DNA of 14,960 nucleotides from Bryobacteraceae bacterium (GCA_025350445.1 JANXXV010000338.1:1-14960), one strand, 5' to 3'. Shown: positions 1-7,700, numbered from the stretch's first letter. Notes: generated from the letters alone by a model not told the origin. A program made the numbers and translations.

Positions 1-37
1 GTGCCGTCCCGGCTAATTCCTTAGAACATGCTACTGG

Positions 38-90
38 GCAGACAAGGTGGGGCAGACACCTTGTCTGCGCGCTCGCCCCTCGGCGGGCGC
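38..90. repeat. REP-like palindromic element, copy 1
   Basis: The 11-base segment at 38-48 (GCAGACAAGGT) has its exact reverse complement at 58-68. A second, nested pairing is possible because GCAGAC recurs at 52-57 and can pair with GTCTGC at 63-68. The block at 45-53 reads AGGTGGGGC, and the same block, on the opposite strand, borders similar hairpins at 9660-9668 and 12762-12770. A GC-rich second palindrome follows at about 69-90. The element sits just ahead of the decayed permease. It could be a REP/BIME-type repeat or a transcription terminator of a gene left of the window. It has no T-tract, so the repeat reading is preferred. Confidence 0.6.
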
Positions 91-136
91 TCTTGCTCCC
101 GTCGTCAACTCTTTCGGGGGACTGGAAACTAGACCC

Positions 137-1472
137 ATGGACACACAGCCGCCCGGTTCGCAGCCTCGGGAGTTGCCGCGGAAGCTGGGATTACTGGACT
201 CAACCAACATTGTCGTAGGAACCATGATCGGCGCCCCAATCTTTCCCGTACCAAACACAATCGCACGAAATATCCATTCATAGGGCTCACGCTGGCGATG
301 TGTTTACCCGCCGGAATCGTGCCTATGTCCGGTGCGCTCCTCTATACCGAGTTGGGCGCGATGATGCCGGACTCCGGGGGGGCAGTACATGTATCCGCGG
401 GCGGCTTGGGGCTCCTTATGGGAATTCCTATGCGGTTGGTCGTATTTTCGTGTCGCCCAGTCCCGTGCCACGGCCGCGGTTGCGGCGGGCTTCGCTACTT
501 ACTCTTCCCAATTTGTGCCAGTGTCTGCCGCAGCCTCCCGAGCGTTGGCGGCCGCCCTGATTCTTTTGCTCACGCTGGTGAACTATCGCGGCGTTAGATT
601 TGGCGCGTGGGTGCGGAGCGTCTTCACTACCCTGAAGTTGCTCGGCCTGCTGGTGCTGATCGGCAGCGCCTTCCCTGGGAGTGGACCAGTACTTTCGCAG
701 CGATTCGTTCAAGAGCAAGACTTATCGGCGTCCCAATTTGGTTCAGCCATAGTCGCTTGCATTTCTTCCTACAACGTGTGGCTGGCACTCGGCATGATGG
801 GCCGGGAAATCAAAGACCCGCGATGAAACTTGCCGCCGGCGATCATTCTCGGCGCCGCCCTGGTTACGCTGATCTACGTTCCCGCGAATATCGCCTCATT
901 CAGAACGCTGACGGTCTCCGAAATAGCCGGTACCGAACGAGTGGCGGAGTCCGCTGCCACCCGCAGGATTGGAACTACCGGTTCAACACTGGTAGCCCTG
1001 ACCATCCTCTTCAGCACACTCGGAGCAACCAAACAAATACCATCATGTCAGTTTGACTCATCTACTTTACTCAGGCTCGTGATGGCCTTCTTTGTTAAGC
1101 CCTTTGGGGATTTCCATCCAGCCTTCAAAACACCACGGATCTCTCTTCTTGGTTCCGGGATCTGGGATCCTGGCACTTATCGGGTCGCACTCACGGCTGG
1201 TCTCGTACGCCACATTTGCGTTAAGGGTCCTCTACGGAGTCATGGTTGCGGGGTTGATGGCTCTTCGGCGCAGGCAGCCCGATGCGGTGCGGGCCTTCCG
1301 CACGTTCGGCTGCCCGGTAACGCCCGTGTTGTTCATTATCGCCGCTGGGGGCGTGGCAATATTCTCCTTTCTCTCCGCGCCTTTCACCTCGGCCATCGGA
1401 TTGGCGATCCTAATGGCGGGAGTCCCGGCGTACTATGCGTGACGGCACATGGCCACGCGCAAGCTCAAGTAA
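137..1472 (+). pseudogene. Decayed APC-superfamily amino acid permease
   Basis: Read across frames, this stretch gives one amino-acid/polyamine permease of roughly 440 residues, near the usual length of the APC family. It opens at ATG 137 with LGLLDSTNIVVGTMIGAPIF, the typical first helix containing the GxxIGxGIF-like signature. It continues with a PDSGG helix (about 298-385), then FLCGWSYFRVAQS and LTLVNYRGVRFGAWV (389-823), then the helix LPPAIILGAALVTLIYVPAN (from about 830), and ends with PVTPVLFIIAAGGVAIFSFL (to 1439). The frame changes near 285-297, near 385, between about 1040 and 1090 and near 1160. In-frame TGA codons lie at 824-826 and 1440-1442. After the last TGA the same frame reads RHMATRKLK and stops at 1470-1472, which is probably the original end. 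With this many lesions it cannot be functional. It would have been a membrane substrate importer or exchanger; the substrate cannot be told. Confidence 0.85.
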
Positions 1473-1609
1473 TCCAGGGCATTCGGCTCCTCCTCACCAG
1501 TCGCGACGGCAGCCGGAGACTTGTACAAGTTACCCGTCCGCGCCGGCAACCGGCCAGTTAGCGGATCGTGAGAGCCTGCGCCATAATCGGGCGCGCCGAT
1601 TGGGAGATT

Positions 1610-2602
1610 CTAAGCTGTGGCGCGCGGAGCAGGGCTTCCGATTCGGCCCGGTGCCGGGAGTTGGCGCGATCGAACAACTAACTCGCGGGCCGCGGCGGCC
1701 CATTCAGGAAAAAGAAAATGGAAACCGGCCGCCAGAAGCCGGTTTGGCACAACGCGGCGGCTCTTGAGGACGAGTTCCGATTCGGTCCGCATCAGGCAGG
1801 CACCCGTCTCAATCATCCATTGAGGGGCGGGCAAGCCGAAGCGGATGCCCCATGCGCGGCGCAGAATTCGCATGAAATCGGAATTGGGAAGCGGGTTTGG
1901 CGAGCAGAGATTGACCATTCCGGTAAGGTCTTCACGCGAGATGAGGACGTCTACTGCCCGCACGAAGTCCGTTTCGTGTATCCAAGAAACAAACTGCGTG
2001 CCGGTTCCCTGTCTACCGCCCAGGCCATAGCGGACCAGCTTTGAGAACACGTCGAAGACGCCACCTCGATCCGGACTAAAAGTCATGGCGCTGCGAATCG
2101 CGACCTTACGGGTGAGCGGCGTGGGAGTTGAGAAGAAAGCTTGTTCCCAGTCCTTGGCGACGCCGATGGAAAAGTTCCATGTGTCCGGGGCGCCTGATTC
2201 GCCCCCTCCCAATTCCCCGGTTGTCTCGTCCATCGCGCGGTCGTGGGCATGCCGATAGATGGTTGCGGTGCTTGCGTTCAGCCACAGACGGGGAGCATGG
2301 TTCAGCGAGGCGATCACGTCGTTCAACAAGAGGGTGCTTCGAATGCGCGATTCGCGGATTGCGCGCCGGTTCGCCGCTGTGTAGCGGCAATTCACGCTGC
2401 GGCCGGCAAGGTTAATACACACGTCGCTCCCCTCGAGATCGGCAATCCAGCCGCCGGGCGTGAGGCCATCCCAAAGAACGACGCGCCATGGAGCCGGCCG
2501 GGGACTGCGGCTGAAGACGGTAACCGCATGACCCTTTGCGTGAAAATGGCGGGTGAGGATCCGGCCCACCTGTCCGCTACCGCCGGGTATGACGATTTTC
2601 AT
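1610..2602 (-). CDS. TIGR01777-family SDR epimerase-like protein
   Basis: A 330-residue extended-SDR (NAD-dependent epimerase/dehydratase fold) protein of the TIGR01777 family, related to E. coli YfcH and human SDR39U1. The N-terminal dinucleotide-binding motif GGSGQVG is at residues 7-13. Family landmarks follow in order: DVCINLAGRSVNCRY, the WLNASTATIYRH active-site region, WIHETDFVRA after LGGRQGTGTQ, and the C-terminal DUF1731-like PNRLLAAGFHFLFPEW. In most relatives the active-site region reads close to SAxGYYG. Here it is STATIYR, so the usual Tyr context is altered. Known families in this group bind NAD(P) but their substrate is not established. The ATG at 2602 lies 9 bases after the stop of the SRPBCC gene, so the two are co-transcribed. 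SRPBCC and TIGR01777 domains are also often neighbours or fused in other bacteria, which supports the pairing. Confidence 0.88.
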   Translation of the reverse strand: MKIVIPGGSGQVGRILTRHFHAKGHAVTVFSRSPRPAPWRVVLWDGLTPGGWIADLEGSDVCINLAGRSVNCRYTAANRRAIRESRIRSTLLLNDVIASLNHAPRLWLNASTATIYRHAHDRAMDETTGELGGGESGAPDTWNFSIGVAKDWEQAFFSTPTPLTRKVAIRSAMTFSPDRGGVFDVFSKLVRYGLGGRQGTGTQFVSWIHETDFVRAVDVLISREDLTGMVNLCSPNPLPNSDFMRILRRAWGIRFGLPAPQWMIETGACLMRTESELVLKSRRVVPNRLLAAGFHFLFPEWAAAARELVVRSRQLPAPGRIGSPAPRATA

Positions 2603-2611
2603 TCGCCGGCC

Positions 2612-3112
2612 TCATTCGCCCTCTAGAATTAAGGGCAGGTATCTCCGCCACTCCGATGATTCGGCTATCCGCTTCAGAACAGCGTTCCTCTCTTGGAGCA
2701 GCGACTGCATGTAGCGGCGGAGGAAGGCCATCTCGGCGAGCCGTCCAAGGATTGGTAGCGGCGCTTCAAAGCAAAATACATCCTTCATTTCGGTTTGCGC
2801 CGGAGTCACGAGCCGGAAGTAGTGATCGTGCGTCATGAACCGAAATGCGCCGCGAATCATGGCGTCTTGAAAGTAGGCCGGACGGTCCATGGCGGTAATT
2901 TCGCTGGTGAGTTTCTGCCATACTCCGAAGTGCTTTGCGCGCCAGGTCACGCGCTGCCCTAAGCCGATCAGTCCGGAGGTGATTCCCGCCATCGCCACTG
3001 CCGCCTCGCCGGAATGGACATTTCCCGCGAGGTGTACTTCTACGCTGCGCGCGAGATCGAAGCATCTTGCGGCCGGCGCTGTCACCAGTATTCGTTCTTC
3101 GAGTGTCACCAT
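2612..3112 (-). CDS. SRPBCC-fold (START-like) ligand-binding protein
   Basis: About 166 residues from ATG 3112. The sequence begins MVTLEERILVTAPAARCFDL, which is the first strand and helix of the SRPBCC/polyketide-cyclase fold (compare with xxxVxAPxxxVFDL). It contains GQRVTWRAKHFGVWQKLTS and the late strands FMTHDHYFRLV and MKDVFCFEAPLP, then the long C-terminal helix that closes the hydrophobic cavity (RRYMQSLLQERNAVLKRIAE). Members bind hydrophobic ligands; the ligand is unknown. The open frame extends upstream to 3544, adding 144 residues, but the added part belongs to other sequence (see the kinase-tail fragment), so M145 of the long frame was chosen as the start because the domain begins exactly there. 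No good ribosome-binding site precedes it, so a start further upstream cannot be excluded. It is the first gene of an operon with the TIGR01777 protein. Confidence 0.75.
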   Translation of the reverse strand: MVTLEERILVTAPAARCFDLARSVEVHLAGNVHSGEAAVAMAGITSGLIGLGQRVTWRAKHFGVWQKLTSEITAMDRPAYFQDAMIRGAFRFMTHDHYFRLVTPAQTEMKDVFCFEAPLPILGRLAEMAFLRRYMQSLLQERNAVLKRIAESSEWRRYLPLILEGE

Positions 3113-3301
3113 CGGGGCAGGACCCCGCAAATCTGTTTCGCTTCGGTTCTTACTTTTTTCTGCGACATGGATTTGAACATGTTCAAGAGTAGTATGAACG
3201 TTAGGCGGCGTGCTGTCAATGCTTATTTTGAACGCGTTCATAAATGGGCGCGGGGCTTTGACAGTGAGGGCGCGGGCAGGGAATCTATGCGCTGCTGCCT
3301 G

Positions 3302-3517
3302 CGCGTCTGGAAAGCGGCCGGCGAAAATGCGGTTCCAGGTGACGATGGAGTGCGGCCAGCGAGCGCGCAGGGCGGGTTCGAGAGCAAGGTAGAGGAGCCA
3401 TAGGAGCGAGGCGGGCAACATCAACTGGGCCGCCGCACTGAAGAAAACGCTCACCATGGTTTCATTTGGGACCGGGTGCACGCGTCCGATCCAGACGATC
3501 AGGTTTAGGGCGAATGG
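3302..3517 (-). pseudogene. Fragment of membrane tail of an acidobacterial Ser/Thr kinase
   Basis: Within the long open frame 2612-3544, residues 10-81 read as a membrane segment that does not belong to an SRPBCC protein. It begins FALNLIVWIGRVH, has a hydrophobic helix around VFFSAAAQLMLPASLLWLLY, and ends LALEPALRARWPHSIVTWNR plus IFAGRFPD. From memory this resembles the C-terminal membrane region of large Ser/Thr protein kinases in Solibacter-type Acidobacteria, where LALEP(Y)xRRRWP and a LLAGRFRDP-like ending recur. Only about 70 residues remain, with no kinase domain and no start context. The interpretation is a stranded gene fragment that happens to be in frame with the downstream gene. 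The alternative is a real N-terminal membrane anchor on the SRPBCC protein. Confidence 0.5.
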
Positions 3518-3582
3518 AGAGGAGGCATGCAGCTCACGCTCCATGCTTTACTGAGTTTACTCCGATATCCGGGCAGATGCGA

Positions 3583-3588
3583 TAGAAT
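3583..3588 (+). promoter_or_regulatory. Possible -10 element for the hydrolase gene
   Basis: TAGAAT at 3583-3588 matches the -10 consensus at five of six positions and lies 10 bases before the ATG at 3599. If used, it would give a leaderless or nearly leaderless transcript. No convincing -35 hexamer is found at 16-18 bases upstream, so this is weak. Confidence 0.25.
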
Positions 3589-3598
3589 CGGGCGCATT

Positions 3599-4420
3599 AT
3601 GGTTCGACTTGGATTCTTGACGTGGATGGTGTGCGCGGGTGTGGCTGGGGCCGCGCAGATGCGCACGGATGTGGAGTTTTCGAAGAAGGGCGATGTTTCG
3701 CTGACGCTGGATGCGTCGATTCCCGATGGGGGCGGACCTTATCCGGCGGTGATCGTGGTGCATGGGGGCGGATTTACGAAAGGCGATAAGCAGACTTACG
3801 TGAAGCCGTTGTTCAAACCTTTGACCGATGCTAATTTCGCCTGGTTCACGATTAATTACAGGCTGGCGCCGGCTTATAAGATGCCGGCTCCGGCGGAGGA
3901 TGTGATCAGCGCTATTGAGTATGTGAAGGCGCACGCGGCGGAGTACAAGGTGGATCCGAAACGGATTGCGCTGGTGGGGGAATCGGCGGGCGCTTATCTG
4001 GTGGATTATGTGGCGGTGACTGCGCCGAAGAGTGCGCGGGTGAATGCGGTTGTGTCGTTTTACGGTCCGCACGATCTGGTGTTGCAGGTGAATGAGAAGA
4101 AGCTCAGTGAAGGGTTGCAGGGGCTGACCGGCGTTACCGAGTGGAATGCGGACGGGCAGAAGAAAATGCGGGATCTATCGCCGTCGTTTCTGGTGCGGAA
4201 AAATCCGCCGCCGTTCTTGTTGATTCATGGGACCGAGGATGAGCAGGTGCCTTATCAGCAGTCGGTGCGGTTCCGCCGGGCGTTGATGGACAAGGGTGGA
4301 AAGGTGGAGTTGTTTACGGTGGACGGGGCGCGGCACGGGGTGGGGCCGTGGGAGAAAGATCCGGGGCAGCAGGCTTATAAGGCTAAGTTTATTGAGTGGC
4401 TGCGGGCGGCGCTGCGGTGA
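3599..4420 (+). CDS. Secreted alpha/beta hydrolase (esterase/lipase family)
   Basis: A 273-residue carboxylesterase-type alpha/beta hydrolase. The first 19 residues (MVRLGFLTWMVCAGVAGAA) form a signal peptide, so the product is exported. The oxyanion-hole motif HGGG is at 55-58. The nucleophile elbow GESAG is at 127-131 with Ser129. The acid is Asp214 in HGTEDEQVP and the base is His246 in GARHG, so the catalytic triad is complete. The HGGG form places it with the hormone-sensitive-lipase/BD-FAE-like esterases, which hydrolyse small acyl or acetyl esters, sometimes on plant polysaccharides; the substrate is not shown here. The open frame begins at 3527, but ATG 3599 was chosen because it starts the signal peptide. 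It is a single gene transcribed away from the SRPBCC/SDR operon. Confidence 0.88.
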   Translation: MVRLGFLTWMVCAGVAGAAQMRTDVEFSKKGDVSLTLDASIPDGGGPYPAVIVVHGGGFTKGDKQTYVKPLFKPLTDANFAWFTINYRLAPAYKMPAPAEDVISAIEYVKAHAAEYKVDPKRIALVGESAGAYLVDYVAVTAPKSARVNAVVSFYGPHDLVLQVNEKKLSEGLQGLTGVTEWNADGQKKMRDLSPSFLVRKNPPPFLLIHGTEDEQVPYQQSVRFRRALMDKGGKVELFTVDGARHGVGPWEKDPGQQAYKAKFIEWLRAALR

Positions 4421-4742
4421 TGGGGTTTGGTTCATCGGTCATTAAGATAACCGGATGGCGAAATTATTAGGGTGCGATGTGAATCGCCATGCCGGCGGCC
4501 GTTCCGGCGACCCTTCCCCTGCTGGCTCGCTTGCGGGTCGAGAACGTTAAGAATGCCCGGCGCTCGACACGCGGGCAACACCAGGAAGACGCTTTTTCGG
4601 GTTTAGTCCGGAGAACCGGCAGATTGGTCGGGGATCTATGCTGGAGTGTTGAAGTCATTGAGGCTCTTGAGAAGGCAATAAAATAGTTGGCAACTCACCA
4701 CGAAAAAGGTAAGTCAATCTCAGGCGTGACAGGCTGGTCGAG
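4421..4742. other. Intergenic stretch with no recognised gene
   Basis: Between the hydrolase stop and the end of the minus-strand module lie 322 bases. Two short overlapping open frames exist (4489-4686 plus, 65 codons; 4467-4658 minus, 63 codons). Neither matches a family I recognise or has a good ribosome-binding site, and both depend on the same GC-rich stretch. There is no clear terminator hairpin with a T-tract. It may be the left boundary of an acquired segment, since base composition changes just to its right. Confidence 0.5.
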
Positions 4743-4910
4743 TCAGGAAGCGGGTTTGTTCTTCGCCCACTTCTTTGCACCGGCGCGCTTCAGCTTGGCT
4801 TCCTGCTTGATTAGGTCCGCCTTCGAAATAGTCAACACCGTGCGGAGGGCATTGCTTAGCCGCTCCGGTGGTGTTTCCCCGTGAACGTTCGCTGCTGGTG
4901 CAGGCTTCAT
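4743..4910 (-). CDS. Small basic protein coupled to the TOPRIM gene
   Basis: A 55-residue protein starting at ATG 4910. The ATG overlaps the TGA of the TOPRIM gene as ATGA (4907-4910), a typical sign of translational coupling. The middle (ERLSNALRTVLTISKADLIK) is predicted to be helical, and the C-terminal part is Lys/Ala-rich (QEAKLKRAGAKKWAKNKPAS), giving a basic tail that could bind nucleic acid or a partner protein. I do not recognise the family with certainty; similar short helical proteins with an SKADL-like motif occur widely as hypotheticals. Because it is the last gene of a module that looks like a defence system, it might be an inhibitor, an antitoxin or an accessory subunit; this is inference. 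A longer frame reaches 5033, but that part is the antisense shadow of the TOPRIM gene's 3' end in another frame. Confidence 0.7.
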   Translation of the reverse strand: MKPAPAANVHGETPPERLSNALRTVLTISKADLIKQEAKLKRAGAKKWAKNKPAS

Positions 4911-5557
4911 AATTGATATAGATCGCGGAACCACTTTACGAAAGTTGTCGCGCTCGGTGCATGTGGGTCTAGAATCTTTTTGGTAAGCGCCTCGCCCGCG
5001 CGCTGCGACGGTTCGTTTTGCCATGCTAGCCACGTGTACAGATTGGCCTTATCGCTGTGACAGTCGTGATACCGGGCACCTATTTGTTTTGCTGATTCGC
5101 TTGAACTCTTCGCATGATCCCAGATATGGGCAGACTCAGTAGGAACCATATAGCGCAAAAACACTTCCAAACCACCTTCGGCTATGTTGTCCGGCATTAT
5201 CCATACGCCGATACGCTTACCATCTGCGTTCTCCAGTACGAGGCCTTCACGCGGTAAATCGTCAGGCATCTCTGGAAATTCAACTAGGCACTGAGATCGA
5301 ATCTGCCGGTAGCGGCCCTTCGGCTTCTCATCGGCATCCAGCATTATCCCCAGGATCTTAGTGAATCGCTCTCTAAGCTTTAGGGTAATCAGTCCAGCCG
5401 CCAAAATCTCTGTGGCTCCACCTCCAGCACATATGTAGACTGGGTACTCATTCGCGTCCGCGGACCAAGCAACATGCGCCTTCATTATTCCGCAGACTGA
5501 GTGGAGATCTTCAACGCCTTCAACGATTAGTTGGCGGGGATTATCTTTAGGGCGCAA
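4907..5557 (-). CDS. DUF3226-type TOPRIM protein (putative nuclease subunit)
   Basis: A 216-residue protein with the TOPRIM pattern. The first acidic motif is LIVEGVEDLHS, with Glu13 and a second acidic residue at 16. The second is the DxD motif ILGIMLDADEKPKG, with Asp74 and Asp76. Further DUF3226 landmarks are RIGVWIMPDN, GGLEVFL, then KANLYTWLAWQNEPSQRAG and the terminal FVKWFRDLY. TOPRIM domains in OLD-family and related systems are Mg-dependent nucleases, so a nuclease role next to an ATPase is likely but not shown. The start is taken as TTG 5557, 4 bases after the ATPase stop (TAG 5562-5564), with a GAGG-rich stretch upstream and an in-frame stop before it. The gene is intact and ends with an ATGA overlap onto the small basic gene, so all three genes form one operon. 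Confidence 0.82.
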   Translation of the reverse strand: MRPKDNPRQLIVEGVEDLHSVCGIMKAHVAWSADANEYPVYICAGGGATEILAAGLITLKLRERFTKILGIMLDADEKPKGRYRQIRSQCLVEFPEMPDDLPREGLVLENADGKRIGVWIMPDNIAEGGLEVFLRYMVPTESAHIWDHAKSSSESAKQIGARYHDCHSDKANLYTWLAWQNEPSQRAGEALTKKILDPHAPSATTFVKWFRDLYQL

Positions 5558-5561
5558 TCCG

Positions 5562-6673
5562 CTATCTCACCTCTATATTTCTGTCGGAGGCGGTCATAAT
5601 CTCGTGCCCATTGTACGCGGTGGCGTGTCTTGAATTACGCTCAACCCGTTGGAGGGTGGTTGTATCTGATAGGAGACGATTCGATGAGCAAACTGAGGCT
5701 AGTGCCGCTATGCAGTCAGAGCTGTGGGTAGTAGCGAACACCTGAACATCGAGGTCCTTAGCTGATTCCATTATCAGCCGCCACATATCCGGAAGCACCG
5801 AATAATGCAATCCTGTGTCTACCTCATCTATAAGCAGTACACCGCCTTTACATTGTGAAATAGCAATAGCCATCGCTAGTAGACGCCACATTCCATCGCC
5901 AAAACTGCCAATCGGGATTGGTTGGTCATACCTGCGGCTCTTGACGATAAACCCTCCCCGGATAGATGCTCCACCGTAAAAACTTTGGGTCGTCGCTTGC
6001 GCCGCTATTCGCTCAATATCAGGGTCTAAAAAACGGAGCGCCCGCAGGACCAATTCTTCATTTTTGGAAAGTGATATCTTATCCCACAACGAAATCAGAT
6101 CGTCACCATCGAGCGAGTCGGACGTGATGAATTGCGAAGGATTGTCTTCTGGGCTACGACGGCGCAGTCGCTGCGTTGGAGCGTCCAGGGAATCCGGCAC
6201 AATTCCTCACGAACGAGTCAAGGAGACTGTCGCAACAGGTGGCGACGGATTCCCTTTAATCGTAAGCACTAGCCGTGATGGGATAAGACTCTCTTGCAGT
6301 GGTACGGGGTCGCTCAGTTGTTGCTTTGCGCTATACTCCGCAATCGAAAAGGTCACCGCCCTTTCCGGCGATTGATTTTTGCCGAAATTAAGAATTTCGA
6401 TCCAATATGAGTATCGTGTCCCGTGAATAAGTGAGACACGTCAAGCTCTGTTTGGGGGCGTCTTGAATTCGCACCGGGAACACGCTCCCCACGCCGCCAC
6501 AAGACCTGCCAGAGCGACATCGGATCACCTCGGGTGGTCAGCAGATGAAGCGCCTCAAGCACTGAAGTCTTTCCACTGTTATTGGTTCCAACCACCAAGT
6601 TCACGGAGCCCAAGCGGTCCATGTCGAAGCGTTGGAAGCCTCGATATCCTTCAATGTGGATGGATGAAATCAT
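5562..6673 (-). pseudogene. OLD/RecF-like AAA ATPase, frame broken twice
   Basis: From ATG 6673 the frame reads MISSIHIEGYRGFQRFDMDR and then Walker A GTNNSGKT (residues 29-36), a RecF/OLD/SMC-like ATPase start. This frame stops at 6353-6355. Another minus frame continues as KNQSPERAVTFSIAEYSAK and meets TGA at 6207-6209. The same frame then resumes as GIVPDSLDAP and runs to TAG 5562-5564. The last part has the signature-like GSFGDGMWRLLAM, Walker B VLLIDEVDTGLH and the H-loop ATTHSSD, so all ATPase motifs survive. The whole span is 1112 bases, one short of 371 codons. Adding one A in the AAAAA run near 6375 joins the first two parts, which gives the homologous-looking join SAKNQSPERAVTF. It is therefore a full-length ATPase of about 370 residues with one frameshift and one nonsense codon: a recent pseudogene, sequence errors, or, less likely, recoding. 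Its partner is the TOPRIM gene downstream. Confidence 0.8.
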
Positions 6674-6752
6674 CTCGCTCGGATGATATCATGCGCGTGA
6701 CGAGGAGAGAGTCCCCGGAGGTTTCCGCTTGCCACGGTTTTGCCTGACCTTG

Positions 6753-7386
6753 TCATTGTGCTGCCACCTCCTTGCCTATGACTTCCTTCCAAGTAACGCG
6801 TTTTCCAACGATACCAATCACGGCGGCCCTAAAGCGCTCACCGTCAGTAAGTTTTCTATTGTTGAAACGGAAAGCCTGTTCATCCAAATACCGAAACAGG
6901 CGAAAGGGTTCAACCGAAACGTAGGTTCCGTTCAATCCGCGCTTCGGGAGGCTCCAGAAGTTCTCCATTCCATTGGTATGAACCTTTCCGCTCACGTATT
7001 CTGCCGCATGGTCCACCACCCGATGCTGAAAATCGTCGAGCCCTTCATACGATTTCAGCGCATCAGTGTAGATCGCCGATCCCGCTACTAATGCTAACGG
7101 ACTTCAGTCTGGAGGGCTTTCTTCTTTCGACTGGCAACTACCGTGGTCCGTACTTTCCCGCCGCGCTCAAGAATTCCCGTCACCATGTTTTGTCTTTGCC
7201 GCCGATGAAGGTTTCATCGGCCTCAACGTGGCCGGACAGTTATTCGGGTGTCGCCATTCCGAGTGCACATCGAACACCACCCGGGCACGAAACGCCATCA
7301 GGCCAGCGGTGCGCTAGCAGATACTCACGGCAATTGTACTTTCTCGCGAAGTAAAGGACTGCTTCCTGAAGTGTGTTCGGTCCCAT
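6753..7386 (-). pseudogene. IS1595-family (ISXO2-like) transposase remnant
   Basis: Parts of one transposase lie in several minus frames. The N-terminus from ATG 7386 reads TLQEAVLYFARKYNCREYLL followed by HRWPDGVSCP, the start of the IS1595 zinc-ribbon domain. It breaks off after about 20 more codons. Then come GHVEADETFIGGKDK (first catalytic Asp), GILERGGKVRTTVVASRKKK, IYTDALKSYEGL (second Asp) and VHTNGMENFWSLPKRGLNGT (catalytic Glu), ending RYLDEQAFRFNNR and a stop at 6753-6755. The DDE triad can be seen but no single frame holds it. About 100 residues that usually lie between the zinc ribbon and the first Asp are missing, so there is also an internal deletion. I could not define terminal inverted repeats or a target duplication. 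It lies just upstream of the ATPase-TOPRIM module. Confidence 0.85.
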
Positions 7387-7700
7387 GACGAGGTCTTAGC
7401 CTGGAACCCATGAGTTGTCAACTGTATTATTGCTCTTGAGAGGCCTTGAATCGATCGCGGCTGACAAACGTACGGGGGCCGCAAGTTGCGGGATGCGAAA
7501 CTGGAAACTTGGCCGCGGGTATTCGAGGTGCTGTTGATTGCAAAAGCTGACGGCGGGTTGAATTGGGCCGGATGCGCATTTCGAATAATTTTGATGAGAC
7601 ATTTAGCAGGATCTGACGGCGGCGGCGTTCGAGTAAATGTGGACGAAACCCGGTGCCTCGCGGAGACGTATCATTAAAGAGTGTCAAGGTAGGTCTCCCC
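7387..7700. other. Gap between IS remnant and VWA gene; no gene recognised
   Basis: These 314 bases hold only unsupported short open frames (for example 7486-7677 plus, 63 codons) that match nothing I know. The 3' end should carry the promoter and leader of the VWA gene; an AAGGTAGG-like ribosome-binding sequence is present at about 7686-7693. No clear -35/-10 pair stands out. Confidence 0.45.

Noticed and set aside
4467..4686. Two overlapping short ORFs (plus 4489-4686, minus 4467-4658) as a gene
   Set aside because: No family, no good ribosome-binding site and mutual overlap; recorded only as an unassigned gap.
6207..6209. TGA recoded as an amino acid (also suggested by TGA codons at 824-826 and 1440-1442)
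   Set aside because: TGA is used as a normal stop by several intact genes here (for example csm4 and the TOPRIM gene), TGG is common in the Csm genes, and the TGA-bearing genes also have frameshifts, so decay is the simpler reading.
6370..6380. Programmed -1 frameshift at the AAAAA run of the ATPase gene
   Set aside because: The slip would give the right frame, but the product would still end at the TGA at 6207-6209, before Walker B, and no clear stimulatory structure was identified.
7396..7677. Short ORFs between the IS remnant and the VWA gene
   Set aside because: They overlap on opposite strands, lack family resemblance and have no supporting context.
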